64,000 nucleotides of DNA, from NCBI RefSeq assembly GCF_900120195.1, contig NZ_LT635539.1, forward strand, positions 1,225,257 to 1,289,256, written 5' to 3'. Positions 34,350 to 43,254 of this stretch are shown here, piece after piece. The position numbers and the translations under genes are program-made. Every line of letters starts with the position of its first letter. Position 1 is the stretch's first letter. Source of the DNA: Blautia sp. Marseille-P3087 (GTDB lineage: Bacteria; Bacillota; Clostridia; Lachnospirales; Lachnospiraceae). The notes under the pieces are model-generated. The model was not told the origin of the DNA, did not search any database, and saw nothing but the letters and a program-made list of their open reading frames with translations.

Positions 34350-35636
34350 TCAGGCTTCCTTTGCTTCGTCAGCAATGAGAGTTACGGCTTTCTGTACAGC
34401 CATATCTTTCTTCATCTGCTCTAACTCGCGGTCACCAAGCAGTTCTTTGATCTTCTCCACTTCCATCTTGTATGCATCAGCCATTTTCTTAAATTCTTCT
34501 TCAACTTCTTCTTCTGTTGGCTGAATGTTTTCAACTTCTGCGATCTTTTCAAGAACAAGTCTTGTCTGGATTCTCTTGAGAGCCTGTGGTTTCATTTCTT
34601 CCTGCATCTTGTCAAGAGTCATTCCTGTAAACTGGAAGTACTGTTCCATGGTAAGTCCCTGAGACTGCATTCTTCTGGAGAAATCATCCAGCATCTGACG
34701 AACCTGTGTATTCAGCATAGCATCCGGAATATCCATCTCAGCGTTTTCGATTGCTTTATCTACTGCTGCATTTTCTTTTGCAGTACGTGCAGCTTTTTCT
34801 TTCTTTTCTGTCAGGTTTTTCTTAACGTCTTCTTTGTACTCTGCAAGAGTGTCAAATTCAGAAACGTCCTGTGCGAAATCATCGTCAAGTTCCGGAAGCT
34901 CTTTTGCTTCTACTTTCTTAACGTCACACTGGAATACAGCTTCTTTGCCTGCAAGCTCTTTTGCCTGATATTCTTCCGGGAATGTAACCTTAACTTCTAC
35001 GTGGTCACCTGCTCTGGAGCCAACGAGCTGATCTTCGAATCCCGGAATGAAAGAATTGGAACCAAGTGTCAGCGGGTAATCTGTACCTTTGCCGCCTTCA
35101 AATGCTTCTCCGTCAACAAATCCTTCGAAGTCGATTGTTGTGATGTCGCCGTTTTCTGCTCCACGTTCTTCAACTGTAACTGTTCTGGAGTTTTTCTCCT
35201 GCTCTTTCTTCATCTCAGCATCAACGTCTTCGTCTGTTACTTCTGTCTCAGACTTCGGAACTTCTACACCTTTGTACTCACCAAGAGTAACTTCCGGTTT
35301 AACAGCAACTTCTGCTGTGAAGATGAATGCTTTTCCTGGCTCAGCCTGTGTTACATCGATTTCCGGCTGGGAAACGATTTCAAGATCACATTCTTCCAGT
35401 GCTTTGCTGTAGTGCTCCGGAATAAGAGCGTTTGCAGCGTCTTCAAGGAAGATTCCTTTTCCGTACATCTGCTCGATCATTTTTCTCGGTGCTTTACCTT
35501 TACGGAAGCCAGGAAGAGTGATTCTTCCTTTTGCTTTCTGGTATGCAGCCTGCATAGCTTTCTCTAAATCTTCAGCAGAAACCTCGATTGTCAGTTTCGC
35601 CATGTTTTTTTCCAGTTTTTCCACCTGTAAACTCAT
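34350..35636 (-). CDS. tig: Trigger factor
   Basis: 428 residues: N-terminal ribosome-binding domain (about 1-110, with the GFRKGKAPRKMIEQ signature loop), peptidyl-prolyl isomerase domain (about 150-240), and C-terminal helical chaperone arms. It binds nascent chains at the ribosome exit. First gene of the folding/proteolysis block. AGGAGGAA lies upstream of ATG 35636. Confidence 0.97.
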   Translation of the reverse strand: MSLQVEKLEKNMAKLTIEVSAEDLEKAMQAAYQKAKGRITLPGFRKGKAPRKMIEQMYGKGIFLEDAANALIPEHYSKALEECDLEIVSQPEIDVTQAEPGKAFIFTAEVAVKPEVTLGEYKGVEVPKSETEVTDEDVDAEMKKEQEKNSRTVTVEERGAENGDITTIDFEGFVDGEAFEGGKGTDYPLTLGSNSFIPGFEDQLVGSRAGDHVEVKVTFPEEYQAKELAGKEAVFQCDVKKVEAKELPELDDDFAQDVSEFDTLAEYKEDVKKNLTEKKEKAARTAKENAAVDKAIENAEMDIPDAMLNTQVRQMLDDFSRRMQSQGLTMEQYFQFTGMTLDKMQEEMKPQALKRIQTRLVLEKIAEVENIQPTEEEVEEEFKKMADAYKMEVEKIKELLGDRELEQMKKDMAVQKAVTLIADEAKEA

Positions 35637-35759
35637 GTTTCCTGTTCCTCCTTAATTTTCAGGTTAGATCTCTTATATTGTAACCGTTCTGTACTTCTGC
35701 AGTTACTTATATTCTAACTTTTCCTTTATTCCTGCGCCTTCTGGCGGCATCAGGCAACT

Positions 35760-35783
35760 GTATCTCTATATAATGAGATACAA
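35760..35783. promoter_or_regulatory. Palindrome in the tig leader
   Basis: TGTATCTC and GAGATACA pair around an AT-rich 8-nt loop. It lies about 20 bp downstream of a TATACT box on the minus strand (35805-35800), so it may be an operator or leader hairpin of the tig-clpP block. Confidence 0.35.
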
Positions 35784-35860
35784 TTACAGTCATTATCGTA
35801 GTATAGCACAATGTCTTTAAAAACACCAGTATTTTTTTATGAAAAAGCCTTGTTTTTCCT

Positions 35861-36418
35861 TTATTTTCGGCTATATACCACGGATTCCGCAATTTCATCC
35901 GCTGTTTTTTCACCTAGAAGCTGTCCAATCAGGCTGAGTGCGAAGTCAACCGCTGTTCCGAGGCCGCGGCTCGTTGTGACATTGCCGTCGATGACAACAC
36001 TGTCCAGAGAACGCTCTGCTCCTTTTAATCCGTCCATGCAGGATGGATATGCGGTCGCTTTTCTGCCCTCAAGAAATCCCAGTGCGGCAAATACGGTCGG
36101 TGCTGCACAGATGGCTGCGACCTTTTTGCCCTGTTTATAAAAATCTGTCAGGAGATCACAGAGCGGCTGATATTCTCCGAGATATTTTGTGCCCGGCATG
36201 CCACCCGGGATTACAAGCATGTCCGCATCAGAAAAATCGGTTTCTTTAAAAACAAGATCTGTCTGCATATGGATTCCGTGAGAAGTGGTGATGTCCCTGA
36301 TGTCCTTAATAGAAACTGTCTTTATATCGATCTGTGCGCGGCGCATCAGATCGACTACAGTCAGTCCTTCAATGTCTTCAAATCCGTCTGCCAGAAAAAT
36401 ATATACTTTTTTGCTCAT
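35861..36418 (-). CDS. DJ-1/PfpI family protein
   Basis: 185 residues from ATG 36418, which has GGGAGGAA upstream. Conserved Glu14 (DGFEDIE) and nucleophilic Cys104 in the elbow AAICAAPTVF are the DJ-1 signature, as in the DJ-1/YajL/ThiJ subgroup. Members have been described as redox sensors, chaperones or glyoxalase-like enzymes; the sequence cannot tell which. It is divergent from the CYTH gene. Confidence 0.92.
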   Translation of the reverse strand: MSKKVYIFLADGFEDIEGLTVVDLMRRAQIDIKTVSIKDIRDITTSHGIHMQTDLVFKETDFSDADMLVIPGGMPGTKYLGEYQPLCDLLTDFYKQGKKVAAICAAPTVFAALGFLEGRKATAYPSCMDGLKGAERSLDSVVIDGNVTTSRGLGTAVDFALSLIGQLLGEKTADEIAESVVYSRK

Positions 36419-36559
36419 AAAAAATTCCTCCCTTATTGACATATTGGCTTTGCTGCCTGCCCGTTGTTTTATCGCCATTCTGTCATTCAGTATAGCATTT
36501 CACGTCCAAAAGGGATATACTAAATCTGAAAATATCATAATTTATCAAGGAGTTTTACT

Positions 36560-37015
36560 ATGGAAATCGAAAGAAAATATCTGATAGAAAAAGAACAGCT
36601 TCCGGCGGATCTTGCATCTTATCCGTTTCATAAGATCGAGCAGGGATATCTCTGTACTTCACCTGTCGTTCGCATCCGCAGACAGGATGACGATTATTTT
36701 CTCACTTACAAATCAAAAGGCCTCATGGCCAGAGAGGAATATAATCTTCCGCTGCCGCAGGAGGCCTATGAACATCTGAAATCTAAGGCAGACGGTCTTG
36801 TCATCTCCAAGATACGTTATCTGATTCCGGAAAAAAACGGTCTGACGATCGAGCTCGACGTTTTTCATGAAGATTATGAGGGACTGCTTCTGGCAGAAGT
36901 AGAATTTCCATCCGAAGAAGCAGCGAATTCCTACACACCGCCGGCATGGTTCGGACGTGATGTTACCTTCTCTTCCGATTATCATAACAGTACATTGAGC
37001 AAGGGCAGGAAATAA
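36560..37015 (+). CDS. CYTH domain protein (triphosphate-handling)
   Basis: 151 residues. Begins with the family motif ExExK (MEIERKYLI). Alternating acidic and basic strands (VRIRRQDDDYFLTYKSKG, ISKIRYLIP, LTIELDVFHEDYEGLLLAEVEF) form the triphosphate tunnel. The family includes class IV adenylate cyclase, thiamine triphosphatase and inorganic triphosphatase; this short bacterial form is most often a triphosphatase. AAGGAG is upstream. Confidence 0.93.
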   Translation: MEIERKYLIEKEQLPADLASYPFHKIEQGYLCTSPVVRIRRQDDDYFLTYKSKGLMAREEYNLPLPQEAYEHLKSKADGLVISKIRYLIPEKNGLTIELDVFHEDYEGLLLAEVEFPSEEAANSYTPPAWFGRDVTFSSDYHNSTLSKGRK

Positions 37016-37030
37016 TCCCGCCCTTACTTT
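37001..37030 (+). terminator. Terminator after the CYTH gene
   Basis: AAGGGC (37001-37006) pairs with GCCCTT (37020-37025), followed by ACTTTTATTT; it overlaps the last codons and the stop. Confidence 0.65.
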
Positions 37031-37052
37031 TATTTACATTCTGTTTTCTCTG

Positions 37053-37142
37053 TTATCTCATCTTTGCTTCTTTGTATCTGGCAACATTGTAGATTCCCTC
37101 GTTAAAATGTTTCCTTATTCTGTGGTTGATTTCTTTATGCAT
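37053..37142 (-). CDS. Possible 29-residue basic protein
   Basis: ATG 37142 with GGGGAAGG 5 nt upstream opens a 29-codon frame (MHKEINHRIRKHFNEG, then IYNVARYKEAKMR) just after the ABC-F stop. It is basic and amphipathic. It does not look like an ABC-F C-terminus, which ends normally at 37160. It could be a real small protein or a remnant. Confidence 0.3.
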   Translation of the reverse strand: MHKEINHRIRKHFNEGIYNVARYKEAKMR

Positions 37143-37159
37143 AAAGACCTTCCCCGTAC

Positions 37160-38716
37160 TTAAAAGATTTTGGTGGTCCACTTGCTCATATCCCAGACCT
37201 CATTTACCACATCCTGATAAAACTCCGGTTCATGGCAGATCAGAAGGATACTGCCCCTGTATTCCTTAAGTGCACTTTTCAGCGCCTCCTTTGCATCTAC
37301 ATCAAGGTGGTTGGTTGGCTCATCCAGAAGCAGGACATTTGTGTCTCTGTTTACAAGCTTGCACAGACGTACCTTCGCCTGCTCACCACCACTTAAGACA
37401 CGTACCTGGCTCTCGATATGTTTGGTAGTCAGTCCGCATTTCGCAAGGGCTGAACGGATCTCATACTGTGTATAAGACGGAAATTCCTGCCAGAGTTCCT
37501 CGATACAGGTTGTCTTATTGTCGCCTTTTACTTCCTGCTCAAAATAGCCAAGTTCCAGATTTTCACCTCGTTCGCAGTTTCCTTTGAGTGCCGGGATCAA
37601 TCCGAGAATACTCTTTAAAAGTGTCGTTTTTCCGATTCCGTTTGTTCCGACCAGTGCGATCTTCTGTCCACGCTCCATAATAAAATTCAATGGTCTGGAC
37701 AGTGGCTCATCATAGCCAATCACAAGGTCATGCGTCTCAAACAGCATTTTTCCCGGAGTACGTCCATAACGGAAATTAAACTCCGGCTTCGGCTTTTCTG
37801 CCGCCAGCTCGATCACATCCATCTTGTCCAGCTTTTTCTGACGGGACATCGCCATGTTTCTGGTGGAAACACGTGCTTTGTTTCTTGCAACAAAATCTTT
37901 CAGTTCGCTGATTTCCTGCTGCTGACGACGGTATGCCGCTTCCAGCTGTGCTTTCTTCACTGCATACACTTCCTGGAAATGATCGTAGTCGCCGACATAA
38001 CGGTTCAGCTCCTGATTCTCCATATGATAGATGATATTTACTACCTCATTGAGAAACGGGATGTCATGTGAGATCAGAATAAATGCGTTTTCATAATCAA
38101 GAAGATAGCGTTTCAGCCACGCAATATGTTCTTCATCAAGATAGTTGGTCGGCTCATCCAGAAGCAGGATATCCGGTTTTTCCAAAAGGAGTTTTCCGAG
38201 AAGGACTTTTGTTCTCTGTCCGCCACTCAGGTCTGTAACATCACGGTCAAGTCCCAGATCCAGAAGCCCGAGTGCTCTTGCAACTTCTTCGACTTTGGAA
38301 TCAATAATATAAAAATCATGTAATGTCAGTTCATCCTGAATTGTTCCCAGTTCTTCCATCAGGACATTCATTTCTTCTTCATCCGCACTTCCGAGAAGAT
38401 CACAGATTTCATTCATTCTCTGTTCTTTCTGAAGGAGCGGGTCAAAAGCAGATTTCAGCACTTCCTGGATCGTCATTCCTTTTTCCAGAACCGCATGCTG
38501 ATCGAGATAACCTGCGCGGACGTTTTTGGCCCATTCTACCTTGCCCTCATCCGGCATCAGTTTTCCGGTGACAATACTCATAAAAGTAGACTTACCTTCG
38601 CCATTCGCACCGACAAGTCCGATATGCTCTCCTTTCAGGAGTCTGAAAGAAACATCTGAGAAGATTGCTCTGTCGCCAAAGCCATGTGTCAGATGTTCAA
38701 CATTCAATATACTCAT
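37160..38716 (-). CDS. ABC-F family ATPase
   Basis: 518-residue soluble protein with two ABC domains and no membrane part. Walker A motifs are GANGEGKST and GTNGIGKTT, signatures LSGGQRTK and LSGGEQAK, and Walker B LLLDEPTN twice. The interdomain linker (about 240-310) is charged and helical and ends KPKPEFNFRYGR. ABC-F proteins act on the ribosome; this one resembles the housekeeping YkpA/EttA-like types more than antibiotic-resistance types, but that is only by overall look. Confidence 0.92.
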   Translation of the reverse strand: MSILNVEHLTHGFGDRAIFSDVSFRLLKGEHIGLVGANGEGKSTFMSIVTGKLMPDEGKVEWAKNVRAGYLDQHAVLEKGMTIQEVLKSAFDPLLQKEQRMNEICDLLGSADEEEMNVLMEELGTIQDELTLHDFYIIDSKVEEVARALGLLDLGLDRDVTDLSGGQRTKVLLGKLLLEKPDILLLDEPTNYLDEEHIAWLKRYLLDYENAFILISHDIPFLNEVVNIIYHMENQELNRYVGDYDHFQEVYAVKKAQLEAAYRRQQQEISELKDFVARNKARVSTRNMAMSRQKKLDKMDVIELAAEKPKPEFNFRYGRTPGKMLFETHDLVIGYDEPLSRPLNFIMERGQKIALVGTNGIGKTTLLKSILGLIPALKGNCERGENLELGYFEQEVKGDNKTTCIEELWQEFPSYTQYEIRSALAKCGLTTKHIESQVRVLSGGEQAKVRLCKLVNRDTNVLLLDEPTNHLDVDAKEALKSALKEYRGSILLICHEPEFYQDVVNEVWDMSKWTTKIF

Positions 38717-38876
38717 ATTTATTCTCGCTTTCGTTAAAGTGATATGTGTGGATTCCTGCCGGAATTTATTCCTCAGTAATCCGGCTCTCTCGTATTATAG
38801 CCGAAGCCCTGTGACAAATGCAACCTGTTTTGTGTTTACATGATTCTCCATATCGGTCTGTTTATTGCATATGGTG

Positions 38877-38916
38877 CAAAAAACGGCCGCACACTTCCTG
38901 TGTACAGCCGTTTTTG
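38877..38916 (-). terminator. Terminator after the symporter gene
   Basis: AACGGC...ACAC and GTGT...GCCGTT form a stem (38882-38912); on the minus strand GTTTTTTGC follows. It precedes the ABC-F promoter region. Confidence 0.82.
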
Positions 38917-38936
38917 CTGAAATCAATGTAAAAAGA

Positions 38937-40235
38937 TTATGCTGTTTCGTTAAATACTTTTTTGTCCAGCGCGCCATTCTGATGTGCAACGATAGTTGTG
39001 CAGACAGCATCACCTGTAATGTTGACTGCAGTTCTGGTCATATCCAGGATACGGTCAATACCCATGATGAGACCGATTGCCTCAACCGGAAGGCCTACGG
39101 AGTTAAATACCATAGTCAGGGTTACAAGACCAACACTCGGAACACCTGCCGTACCTACAGAGGCAAGTGTTGCAGTTCCGATAACCGTCACGTAATCCAT
39201 CGGACTTAAATGAATACCGAATGCCTGGGCTGCAAAAACTACAGCCACACCCTGCATGATGGAAGTACCATCCATGTTGATGGTCGCACCCAGCGGAATA
39301 GTAAAGGACGAAATCTTCTTGGATACACCGACTTTTTTGGACAGCGTATCAATAGACATAGGAATGGTCGCATTAGACGTTGCAGTAGAAAATGCGAATG
39401 CCATAACCGGGAAAAATTTCTTGATGAACCGAATCGGATTCAGACCTGTAAAGATCTTGAGCAGGATCTGATATACGCCGAAACACTGAATAGCCAGTGC
39501 CAGCAATACACCGATCATATACTTCGCCAGCGGGATAAATGCACTGAAACCGATATTCGCAAATGTACGGCTGATCAGACAGAATACACCGATTGGGGCA
39601 AGGCTCATGATCATCATGGTCATTTCCATCATGATATCATTAAACTGGCTGAAGAAGTTTGCAACTGTCTCTGCACGCTCGCCCATTTTTGCAAGAATCA
39701 CACCGACGATCAATGCAAATACGATAACCTGAAGCATGCTTCCGCTTGCCAGAGAATTGATCGGGTTGTCCGGAATGATATTCAGGATCGTATCAGTAAG
39801 GGATGTTGCTTCCATGGTTTCTACAGAAGCTGCCGAAGACTGAATCGCGCTCATATCAAGGCCGATACCAGGATTGATCAGATTACCGACACCAAGTGCA
39901 ACGCAAACTGCCATTGCTGTAGTTGCAAGATAAAATACCAGGGTTCTCACACCCACCGTACCGAGTTTTTTTGTATCTCCAATTGCCATACTTCCGCAGA
40001 CCAGAGAGCAGAATACCAGCGGTACAACCAGCATCTTCATCAGACGGATAAATCCCTGTCCAATGACATAGAGAACACCTTCAATAATTACATCTTTTTT
40101 GAAACTGCTGTCCGGAACCAGATAGCAGAGCACGATACCAAGAATCGCTCCCGCGATCAGCGCGATAAAGATCTTGGTCGTCAGCCCTATCGCTTTTTTG
40201 TTCGGAGTTTTTGCTTGTGTGTTTTTTTCTTTCAT
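38937..40235 (-). CDS. Dicarboxylate/amino acid:cation symporter (DAACS family)
   Basis: 432 residues from ATG 40235, which has GGAGGG 8 nt upstream. About eight helices and two re-entrant loops, with transport-site motifs SNATIPMS (serine-rich loop), GATINMDGTSI, and DMTRTAVNITGD. The family moves glutamate, aspartate, serine/threonine or C4-dicarboxylates with sodium or protons. Directly follows rfbD (stop and start practically adjoin), so the two share a transcript. Confidence 0.94.
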   Translation of the reverse strand: MKEKNTQAKTPNKKAIGLTTKIFIALIAGAILGIVLCYLVPDSSFKKDVIIEGVLYVIGQGFIRLMKMLVVPLVFCSLVCGSMAIGDTKKLGTVGVRTLVFYLATTAMAVCVALGVGNLINPGIGLDMSAIQSSAASVETMEATSLTDTILNIIPDNPINSLASGSMLQVIVFALIVGVILAKMGERAETVANFFSQFNDIMMEMTMMIMSLAPIGVFCLISRTFANIGFSAFIPLAKYMIGVLLALAIQCFGVYQILLKIFTGLNPIRFIKKFFPVMAFAFSTATSNATIPMSIDTLSKKVGVSKKISSFTIPLGATINMDGTSIMQGVAVVFAAQAFGIHLSPMDYVTVIGTATLASVGTAGVPSVGLVTLTMVFNSVGLPVEAIGLIMGIDRILDMTRTAVNITGDAVCTTIVAHQNGALDKKVFNETA

Positions 40236-40236
40236 T

Positions 40237-41088
40237 TTAACCCTCCGTTCTCTCATCCATGTATTCTTTCAGGGACTCTTTCCATTCCGGCATATCATAC
40301 ATTTCAATAATACGAAGGATAAAATTGTCCAGAACTGCATATGGCGGTCTGACAGATGAAAGGTCTGACTGCTCGGTAGGAACAGCTTTAAGTTCGATTG
40401 TTTTGCCGGCAAGTCTTAATATCTCCTGTGCAAACTCATAACGGTTACAGATACCGCTGCAGGTCACGTGATATGTTCCATATTCATTTGTGCTGATCAG
40501 ATACAGAATCATTCTTGCAAGATCTTTGGCGCTGGTTGGAGAGCCAAACTGGTCTGATGCCACAGAAAGTGCTCTTCCGGACTCTGCCGCTTCCAATACA
40601 CGGTTTACAAAGTTGCGTCCACCGTGTCCGTATACCCAGTTACTGCGGATGACAAAGTGCTTGTGTGTAAACTCTTTTACATAATTTTCGCCGGCTCTTT
40701 TAGATCTGCCATATACAGTCAGCGGATTCGTATCATCAAACTCTGTATACGGTTTCTTACTCTGTCCGTCAAATACGTCATCTGTAGAAAGCTGAACGAT
40801 TTTTGATCCACACTTACGTGCAACGATACTTAAGTTTCTTGCACCAAGTGCATTGACACGGTATGCATGTTCCGGATTTTCCTCACACTCATCAGTATCT
40901 GTGATACCTGTACAGTTGATGATCACATCCGGTCGATTAACAGTACCGAAATTGATGACTTCATCTGTGTCCGTAATATCCAATTCATCGACATCTGTAT
41001 TCAGTGCCTCAATCTGCATCGGATCCAGTACATCATTCAGTGCCCGTCCGATCTGTCCGCCGGCACCTGCAATCCATACTTTTAACAT
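40237..41088 (-). CDS. rfbD: dTDP-4-dehydrorhamnose reductase (RmlD)
   Basis: 283-residue short-chain dehydrogenase of the RmlD type: NAD(P)-binding GAGGQIG at 8-14, catalytic YGRSK (about 126-130), and the family segments STDDVFDGQSKKPYTE and RSNWVYGHGGRNFV. It would make dTDP-L-rhamnose. No rfbA, rfbB or rfbC is next to it; it lies upstream of a symporter gene. Confidence 0.92.
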   Translation of the reverse strand: MLKVWIAGAGGQIGRALNDVLDPMQIEALNTDVDELDITDTDEVINFGTVNRPDVIINCTGITDTDECEENPEHAYRVNALGARNLSIVARKCGSKIVQLSTDDVFDGQSKKPYTEFDDTNPLTVYGRSKRAGENYVKEFTHKHFVIRSNWVYGHGGRNFVNRVLEAAESGRALSVASDQFGSPTSAKDLARMILYLISTNEYGTYHVTCSGICNRYEFAQEILRLAGKTIELKAVPTEQSDLSSVRPPYAVLDNFILRIIEMYDMPEWKESLKEYMDERTEG

Positions 41089-41108
41089 CTCTTTTACCTC
41101 CCTAACAT

Positions 41109-41146
41109 AAAAGGAGCGTTGATTCAGATCAAAATCAACGCCCTTT
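41109..41146. terminator. Stem-loop upstream of rfbD
   Basis: AAAGG.GCGTTGATT (41109-41124) pairs with AATCAACGC.CCTTT (41133-41146). It may end transcripts from the amidase remnant/FUSC side, with TCCTTTTAT following on the minus strand. Confidence 0.55.
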
Positions 41147-41332
41147 AATCTTTATATCTTTTAAAATTTTAGCAAGTCAAAGTATTTCTGTCAAGAAAAA
41201 GGTGCACTACAGGCAGATTTTCCCACCCGCCGCACTTTTCTTATTCTCCCTGCGCCTTTCAGAATCTTCTCAACTCTCTTTGGCGTAGTTGCAGGCATGC
41301 CTCCTGTTTATTTTTATATGCATTCAGAGACA
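41147..41332. other. Short intergenic stretch
   Basis: Nothing coding is supported between rfbD and the amidase remnant. A small frame near 41305-41200 has GGAGG only 1 nt before its ATG and resembles nothing recognised. Confidence 0.3.
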
Positions 41333-41640
41333 TCACTGCCCCAGTAAATACGCTTTGATTCCATTTGCCATCCCATTTACCATCTTTTTCTGGCAGGCCG
41401 CATTCTGCATACGGCGGTCTTCCGCCGGATTGGACATATATCCGAGTTTGATCAGTGTCGTCGGTACCTTACTCCAGTTGTTTCCGCTCATTGTATCCGT
41501 CTCCCAGATATATTCTTTGCGGCATCCGGTCTCTTTTACATAGGCACTCAGGACAGCTTTGGAAAGATTATAAGATTGTTTATACATACTTGATGAAACA
41601 AATCGATTTCTTCTGGTCACGCAGATTGTCATGGCCCCAG
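41333..41640 (-). pseudogene. N-acetylmuramoyl-L-alanine amidase, C-terminal remnant
   Basis: About 98 codons matching the end of an Amidase_3 domain: SYNLSKAVLSAYVKETG, then NWSKVPTTLIKLGYMSNPAEDRRM, containing the Leu/Ile-K/E-x-GYMSNP family motif. The zinc-binding first half and any leader are missing, and the readable frame simply runs out of the 3' end of the FUSC gene. Family members carry Glu in the position read here as Lys (LIKLGYMSN rather than LVExGYMSN), which would also kill catalysis. Confidence 0.72.
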
Positions 41641-41642
41641 TT

Positions 41643-42701
41643 TCAGGCTTCTGCGCCTTTTCTTTCTCCACAAGCGTCTGTCAGTCTGTCAATCACTTTG
41701 TTACAGATTACTGTGTAAAATGCGCCGAACACATTCAGTCCAACTCGAAGCGCTACTGCCATCGGCATTCCAAACATACCTGCTGCAATCGAAAGAGCTC
41801 CGAATGTATTAAACGCGGTCTGCCATGCGTAACCTGCTGAATAGCCGACACCGATTCCTCCGATCATTCCGATATACGGGTACATAGATTCCGGTAAAAT
41901 CAGGTATAGTGCGATAAACAATACACATCCGACAATGTTAAACTGCCATCTTTTGCCTGACCTGGCGATGCAGTCATCTGTAAAAGGAAGGCACACAGAC
42001 ATACAGGCAATTCCTGCCCACATTGCTCTCGGCAATCCCAAAAGAGACACAATTAGCATTGCACTTGAAACGATCAGTGTCAGTTTCAGGTACCATCTGC
42101 CTCTCGCTGAATGCAGATCGAATTCACGGAACAGATCCAGAAAACTTCTTCTGTATGGACGATTTTCCTGGTTTTTGTAGAAGATAATCATGCAGAGAAC
42201 CATTCCGACTGCAAGTCCTTCAACTCTCCTTATGTATTCCGCTCCGGTCACATCATATCCCAGAAGCAGAAGATATCCCAGCACAAATGTCGAATGATTA
42301 TACATAATCACATTGTGGCATCCCAGAATCATCAAAAGAAGGATAGCTGCCGCATTTACAACAAATGCCCCGATCGGATTAAGGGTGTTGGCAAATCGCG
42401 GCGCAATCATAAGAATCACAAAAATTCCCACGATACTGAATAGTCCATGTGTCGTTTTGATTCCGAAATCCGCCTGCCGAAGCACAAGCACTGCAAGCAG
42501 TACCGTTACTCCCACGACGCTGTTGCCACTCCCGATCAGATTTGTATACAACGTTACCACCGCCACACAGAATGCCATCACAAGGTATACCTTAAAATTG
42601 TAGATCAGAATATGGCGGTGTTTTTCTTTCGGGTCTGCGGTATTTTTGATCAGTTGTTTCGAACCCACCGAACTCAGCTGAAGTTCCTGATAAAAAGTCA
42701 T
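41643..42701 (-). CDS. FUSC family (aromatic acid exporter-like) membrane protein
   Basis: 352 residues with about ten hydrophobic segments in two groups of helices separated by a cytoplasmic stretch near 183-205 (FYKNQENRPYRRSFLDLF). This matches the FUSC/YccC-like family of putative aromatic compound exporters, though without the long C-terminal cytoplasmic domain of the enteric proteins. Function is not established from sequence. Its 3' end adjoins the amidase remnant. Confidence 0.78.
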   Translation of the reverse strand: MTFYQELQLSSVGSKQLIKNTADPKEKHRHILIYNFKVYLVMAFCVAVVTLYTNLIGSGNSVVGVTVLLAVLVLRQADFGIKTTHGLFSIVGIFVILMIAPRFANTLNPIGAFVVNAAAILLLMILGCHNVIMYNHSTFVLGYLLLLGYDVTGAEYIRRVEGLAVGMVLCMIIFYKNQENRPYRRSFLDLFREFDLHSARGRWYLKLTLIVSSAMLIVSLLGLPRAMWAGIACMSVCLPFTDDCIARSGKRWQFNIVGCVLFIALYLILPESMYPYIGMIGGIGVGYSAGYAWQTAFNTFGALSIAAGMFGMPMAVALRVGLNVFGAFYTVICNKVIDRLTDACGERKGAEA

Positions 42702-42810
42702 AAGTCTCGCTCCTTTTTTGTAAAGTGTAGAGAACTATACCGCAAATCCGCCGGAAGGTCAAGAGGAGATTTTCAATTGGACTTTTCTGTAATGGCTCTG
42801 TCTGTGATTT

Positions 42811-43225
42811 GTGGACTTAGCATCTATTTACTCATTCTTAGGGTATTCAATTTCAAGGCAATTTTTGACTCACTTTGCACTTACTCTTCCCTGGACCATC
42901 CAATCCCAGATCAGTTTTTGACTCACTTTGCACTTACCCTTCCCTGGACCATCCAGTTTACAAGTATTTTGTTGACTTTGCATGTATTTTCCCATACTAT
43001 GGTCATTCACATCCGTAATTTTCGTGTACTTTTAACAAACTTACTTATTTACAGGTCATTTCTCACCTGAATTTCTGTTGGTCGCAGCTAGGCTTCCCCT
43101 CCCACAGGTCATTCCCAAACCGTAGTTACAAAGCTGAACAACTCTTACTTTTTTTCATTAGACAGGTCTATCCTGAATTTGTATTTACCTGCTCTGTCAT
43201 ATCCTTTTCCCAGGTCATTCATATT
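42811..43225 (+). repeat. 53-bp degenerate tandem repeat array 3
   Basis: About eight units of 50-54 bp. The first clear pair (from about 42872) begin GACTCACTTTGCACTTAC and are nearly identical for about 36 nt; later units keep GACTT or GTACTT at position 1, ACTTACT about 12 nt in, and GGTCATTC or GGACCATCC about 28 nt in. Positions 42947-43083 are practically the same as 45592-45728 in array 4. The array separates FUSC from the accessory gene pair. Confidence 0.8.
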
Positions 43226-43254
43226 CTGCCGGTCCGTACAGTCGGCTTTCCTTT

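Noticed and set aside
39210-40310. 366-codon plus-strand frame opposite the symporter gene
   Set aside because: Low-complexity, His/Cys/Arg-rich shadow; the minus-strand frame is a typical DAACS transporter.
42811-43225. CRISPR array
   Set aside because: Units are degenerate over their whole length with no identical direct repeats or unique spacers of constant size, and no cas gene is in the window.
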